Source: Bacteroidota bacterium (GTDB lineage: Bacteria > Bacteroidota > Rhodothermia > Rhodothermales > UBA10348). From it: DNA of 6,595 nt. Position numbers and translations under genes: made by a program. Where the stretch lies: assembly GCA_018623785.1 (NCBI GenBank), contig JAAZVD010000088.1, positions 1 through 6,595 of the forward strand. The letters run 5' to 3'. This document shows positions 5,661 to 6,595 of the stretch, in pieces. Numbering within the stretch: the first letter of the stretch is position 1; every line of letters begins with the position of its first letter. The notes below the pieces were generated by a model. It did no database searches. It saw only the letters and a program-made list of their open reading frames with translations, and was not told where the DNA came from.

Positions 5661-5806
5661 ATGGCATTCTTGATGAGGGCTCCTGCAGCCTGAGGCCGCG
5701 GGAACGGGAGCGGGAACGGGAACGGGTGTTGCAGGCGTTGGTACGCCACCGAGCCCGGATTCGTTCTTGCACCCGGTGTGCTGTTTCCATCTGCCACGTT
5801 GTGGTC
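5661..5806. promoter_or_regulatory. Divergent intergenic region between ABC ATPase and lipoprotein genes
   Basis: This 146-bp spacer separates two divergent starts and must hold at least one promoter. No confident -35/-10 or Bacteroidota-type promoter pair could be picked out. It contains the GGG-tract array at 5700-5726 and a small hairpin with arms GGCGT/ACGCC at 5734-5747. Confidence 0.45.
5700..5726 (+). repeat. Hexanucleotide array with five GGG tracts, potential G-quadruplex
   Basis: Four hexamers (GGGAAC, GGGAGC, GGGAAC, GGGAAC) followed by a fifth GGG make five three-G tracts, all separated by three-base loops. This fits the standard intramolecular G-quadruplex pattern with one spare tract. 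The G-rich strand is the + strand, which is the coding sense for the lipoprotein gene 80 bp downstream and the template strand for the ABC gene's 5' leader. Confidence 0.6.
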
Positions 5807-6301
5807 ATGTTTCTGGACCAAAGCCTCTTTTCCCGCTTTCTCGTCGGTGCGCTGACGGCCGGTATGCTCCTGACTTCCGGGTGCGATTCGCAGGAGCAGC
5901 AGGATGCCTTTGTACAGGATGCGAGTGCTACACCGGCAGACTTCGCCCGCACGGATGCGACAGGCCGTATTCTTGACGATGATGCCGATGATTGGCGGGT
6001 GGCTCCGGTCTACGGCGGCAAGGTGCGTTTCGACCCGGCCTACCCGAATCCGGCAGCTGGCGCGTTTGTGATCATCCCGGTTACCATTCTCGAATTCAAC
6101 GCCATCCAGGGTGGTCTGGCGCTTCGGGCACGGGATGCGTCGGGCAGATTGCGGACGCTCGATGACATTCTGGATGCATCCGACCCGGGCGCTTACATTT
6201 TTCGCTTCAGTCCCACGCTGCTGAACCGTACTGGACTGGTACGGGTCTTCATATTTGATCGGCTCGGGGAGCTCGTATCCTACGGCGACCTGATGATTTA
6301 A
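5807..6301 (+). CDS. Small secreted lipoprotein of unknown function
   Basis: A 164-residue protein with a type II signal peptide: a hydrophobic run (FLVGALTAGMLLTSG) ending in lipobox-like TSGC with the lipidated cysteine at position 26. An Asp/Gln-rich spacer follows (27-64), then a compact beta-rich domain of about 95 residues (70-164). This domain starts with VRFDPAYPNPAAG and finishes with GLVRVFIFDRLGELVSYGDLM. The AYPNP turn and the VRVFIFDRLGELV strand resemble type IX secretion sorting domains, but here the module follows a lipobox, so a membrane-attached immunoglobulin-like fold is more likely. No function is recognised. The ATG at 5807 was chosen because it puts the lipobox at the normal distance; an in-frame GTG at 5801 would add two residues. 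The gene is divergent from the ABC ATPase and its stop lies 11 bp from the convergent lipase-like gene. Confidence 0.82.
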   Translation: MFLDQSLFSRFLVGALTAGMLLTSGCDSQEQQDAFVQDASATPADFARTDATGRILDDDADDWRVAPVYGGKVRFDPAYPNPAAGAFVIIPVTILEFNAIQGGLALRARDASGRLRTLDDILDASDPGAYIFRFSPTLLNRTGLVRVFIFDRLGELVSYGDLMI

Positions 6302-6312
6302 TAGCAGGTTTG

Positions 6313-6595
6313 TCAAAAACCGCGCTCAGCCAGGTCGGTAACGAGGTTGAGCAGGAAGGTTTTCGAGGAAAATGAAGAGCCCGCCAGCACGTCGATCCCC
6401 ACTTGCTGCAGGTGATCGGCTTCGATTTGTCCCCGGAAGTCTCCCCATGTGGCCGACGTGACGGATACGATGCCATCGTTGACTCCTTCCCGGCTGTAAA
6501 GCCAGGTATTGAACGGCCGGAAAAGTGGGTTGATGGAATTGAGCGCGCCCTTACCGGCACTACCGGCCCATGAGGCATAGTACACGCCGTCCACA
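6313..6595 (-). CDS. Triacylglycerol lipase-like alpha/beta hydrolase, C-terminal part (5' end outside window)
   Basis: The frame is open to the right edge and stops at TGA 6313-6315, giving 93 visible residues. The leading GTG near 6594 is an internal valine (VDGVYYASWAG), not a start. The stretch NPLFRPFNTWLYSREG is followed by VNDGIVSVTSATWG and then QIEADHLQQVGID. In bacterial family I lipases the catalytic Asp lies in NDGxV and the catalytic His in a (N/D)HLDxV motif. D40 and H61 of the fragment fill these roles. The nucleophile serine would be upstream and is not visible. It would hydrolyse ester bonds, probably in lipids and probably outside the cytoplasm, but the signal sequence is also out of view. 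A related esterase of the same fold is the main alternative. Confidence 0.75.
   Translation of the reverse strand, partial: VDGVYYASWAGSAGKGALNSINPLFRPFNTWLYSREGVNDGIVSVTSATWGDFRGQIEADHLQQVGIDVLAGSSFSSKTFLLNLVTDLAERGF

Noticed and set aside
5423..5806. Upstream extension of the lipoprotein frame into the ABC gene
   Set aside because: The extension is antisense to conserved ABC motifs, rich in Arg, and would bury the lipobox signal peptide in mid-protein. The start at 5807 fits far better.
6307..6321. GGTTT/AAACC hairpin between the convergent lipoprotein and lipase genes
   Set aside because: The stem is only 5 bp, AT-rich and partly inside the lipase coding end, so it is too weak to call a terminator.

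Overview
The window most likely comes from a Bacteroidota-type bacterium, possibly the Rhodothermota/Balneolota branch. Three things point that way. The peptidase carries a GPHVCYRFWKNG signature that I associate from memory with Bacteroidota M23 enzymes. The lipoprotein has an AYPNP motif. None of the seven visible gene starts has a clear Shine-Dalgarno sequence. This is inference, since no rRNA or marker gene is present.

Left third, + strand (1-2566): three tightly packed genes. They are the C-terminal end of an outer-membrane beta-barrel protein (ends 187), a small secreted phosphate-binding-protein-like protein (189-665), and a membrane-anchored hybrid histidine kinase (662-2566). The one-base gap and the GTGA start/stop overlap indicate an operon with translational coupling. 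A periplasmic binding protein encoded next to a sensor kinase and a barrel suggests an envelope-sensing unit, analogous in logic to TorT-TorS. The kinase core is intact, but its receiver domain has lost two normally conserved positions.

Middle, - strand (2563-3852): an M23 (LytM-like) cell-wall metallopeptidase gene, convergent with the kinase and overlapping its stop codon. It is split by one in-frame TGA at codon 70, with homologous-looking sequence continuing in the same frame on both sides. It is a recent pseudogene, a sequencing error, or a read-through case. An intergenic spacer (3853-4031) follows, with an 8-bp inverted repeat.

Right-centre, - strand (4032-5660): a PduO-type cob(I)alamin adenosyltransferase preceded by an ABC ATPase of the vitamin B12/siderophore/heme importer class. 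Together they suggest corrinoid uptake and activation, although no permease or binding protein is in the window. The 225-bp spacer between them holds a six-copy degenerate 14-bp tandem repeat and a separate dyad, and no recognisable cobalamin riboswitch.

Right end (5661-6595): a 146-bp divergent spacer with a five-tract GGG array (potential G-quadruplex), a small + strand lipoprotein gene (5807-6301), and the C-terminal part of a - strand triacylglycerol-lipase-like gene that runs off the window. There are no tRNA, rRNA, CRISPR or insertion-sequence features, and no gene-free stretch exceeds about 225 bp.
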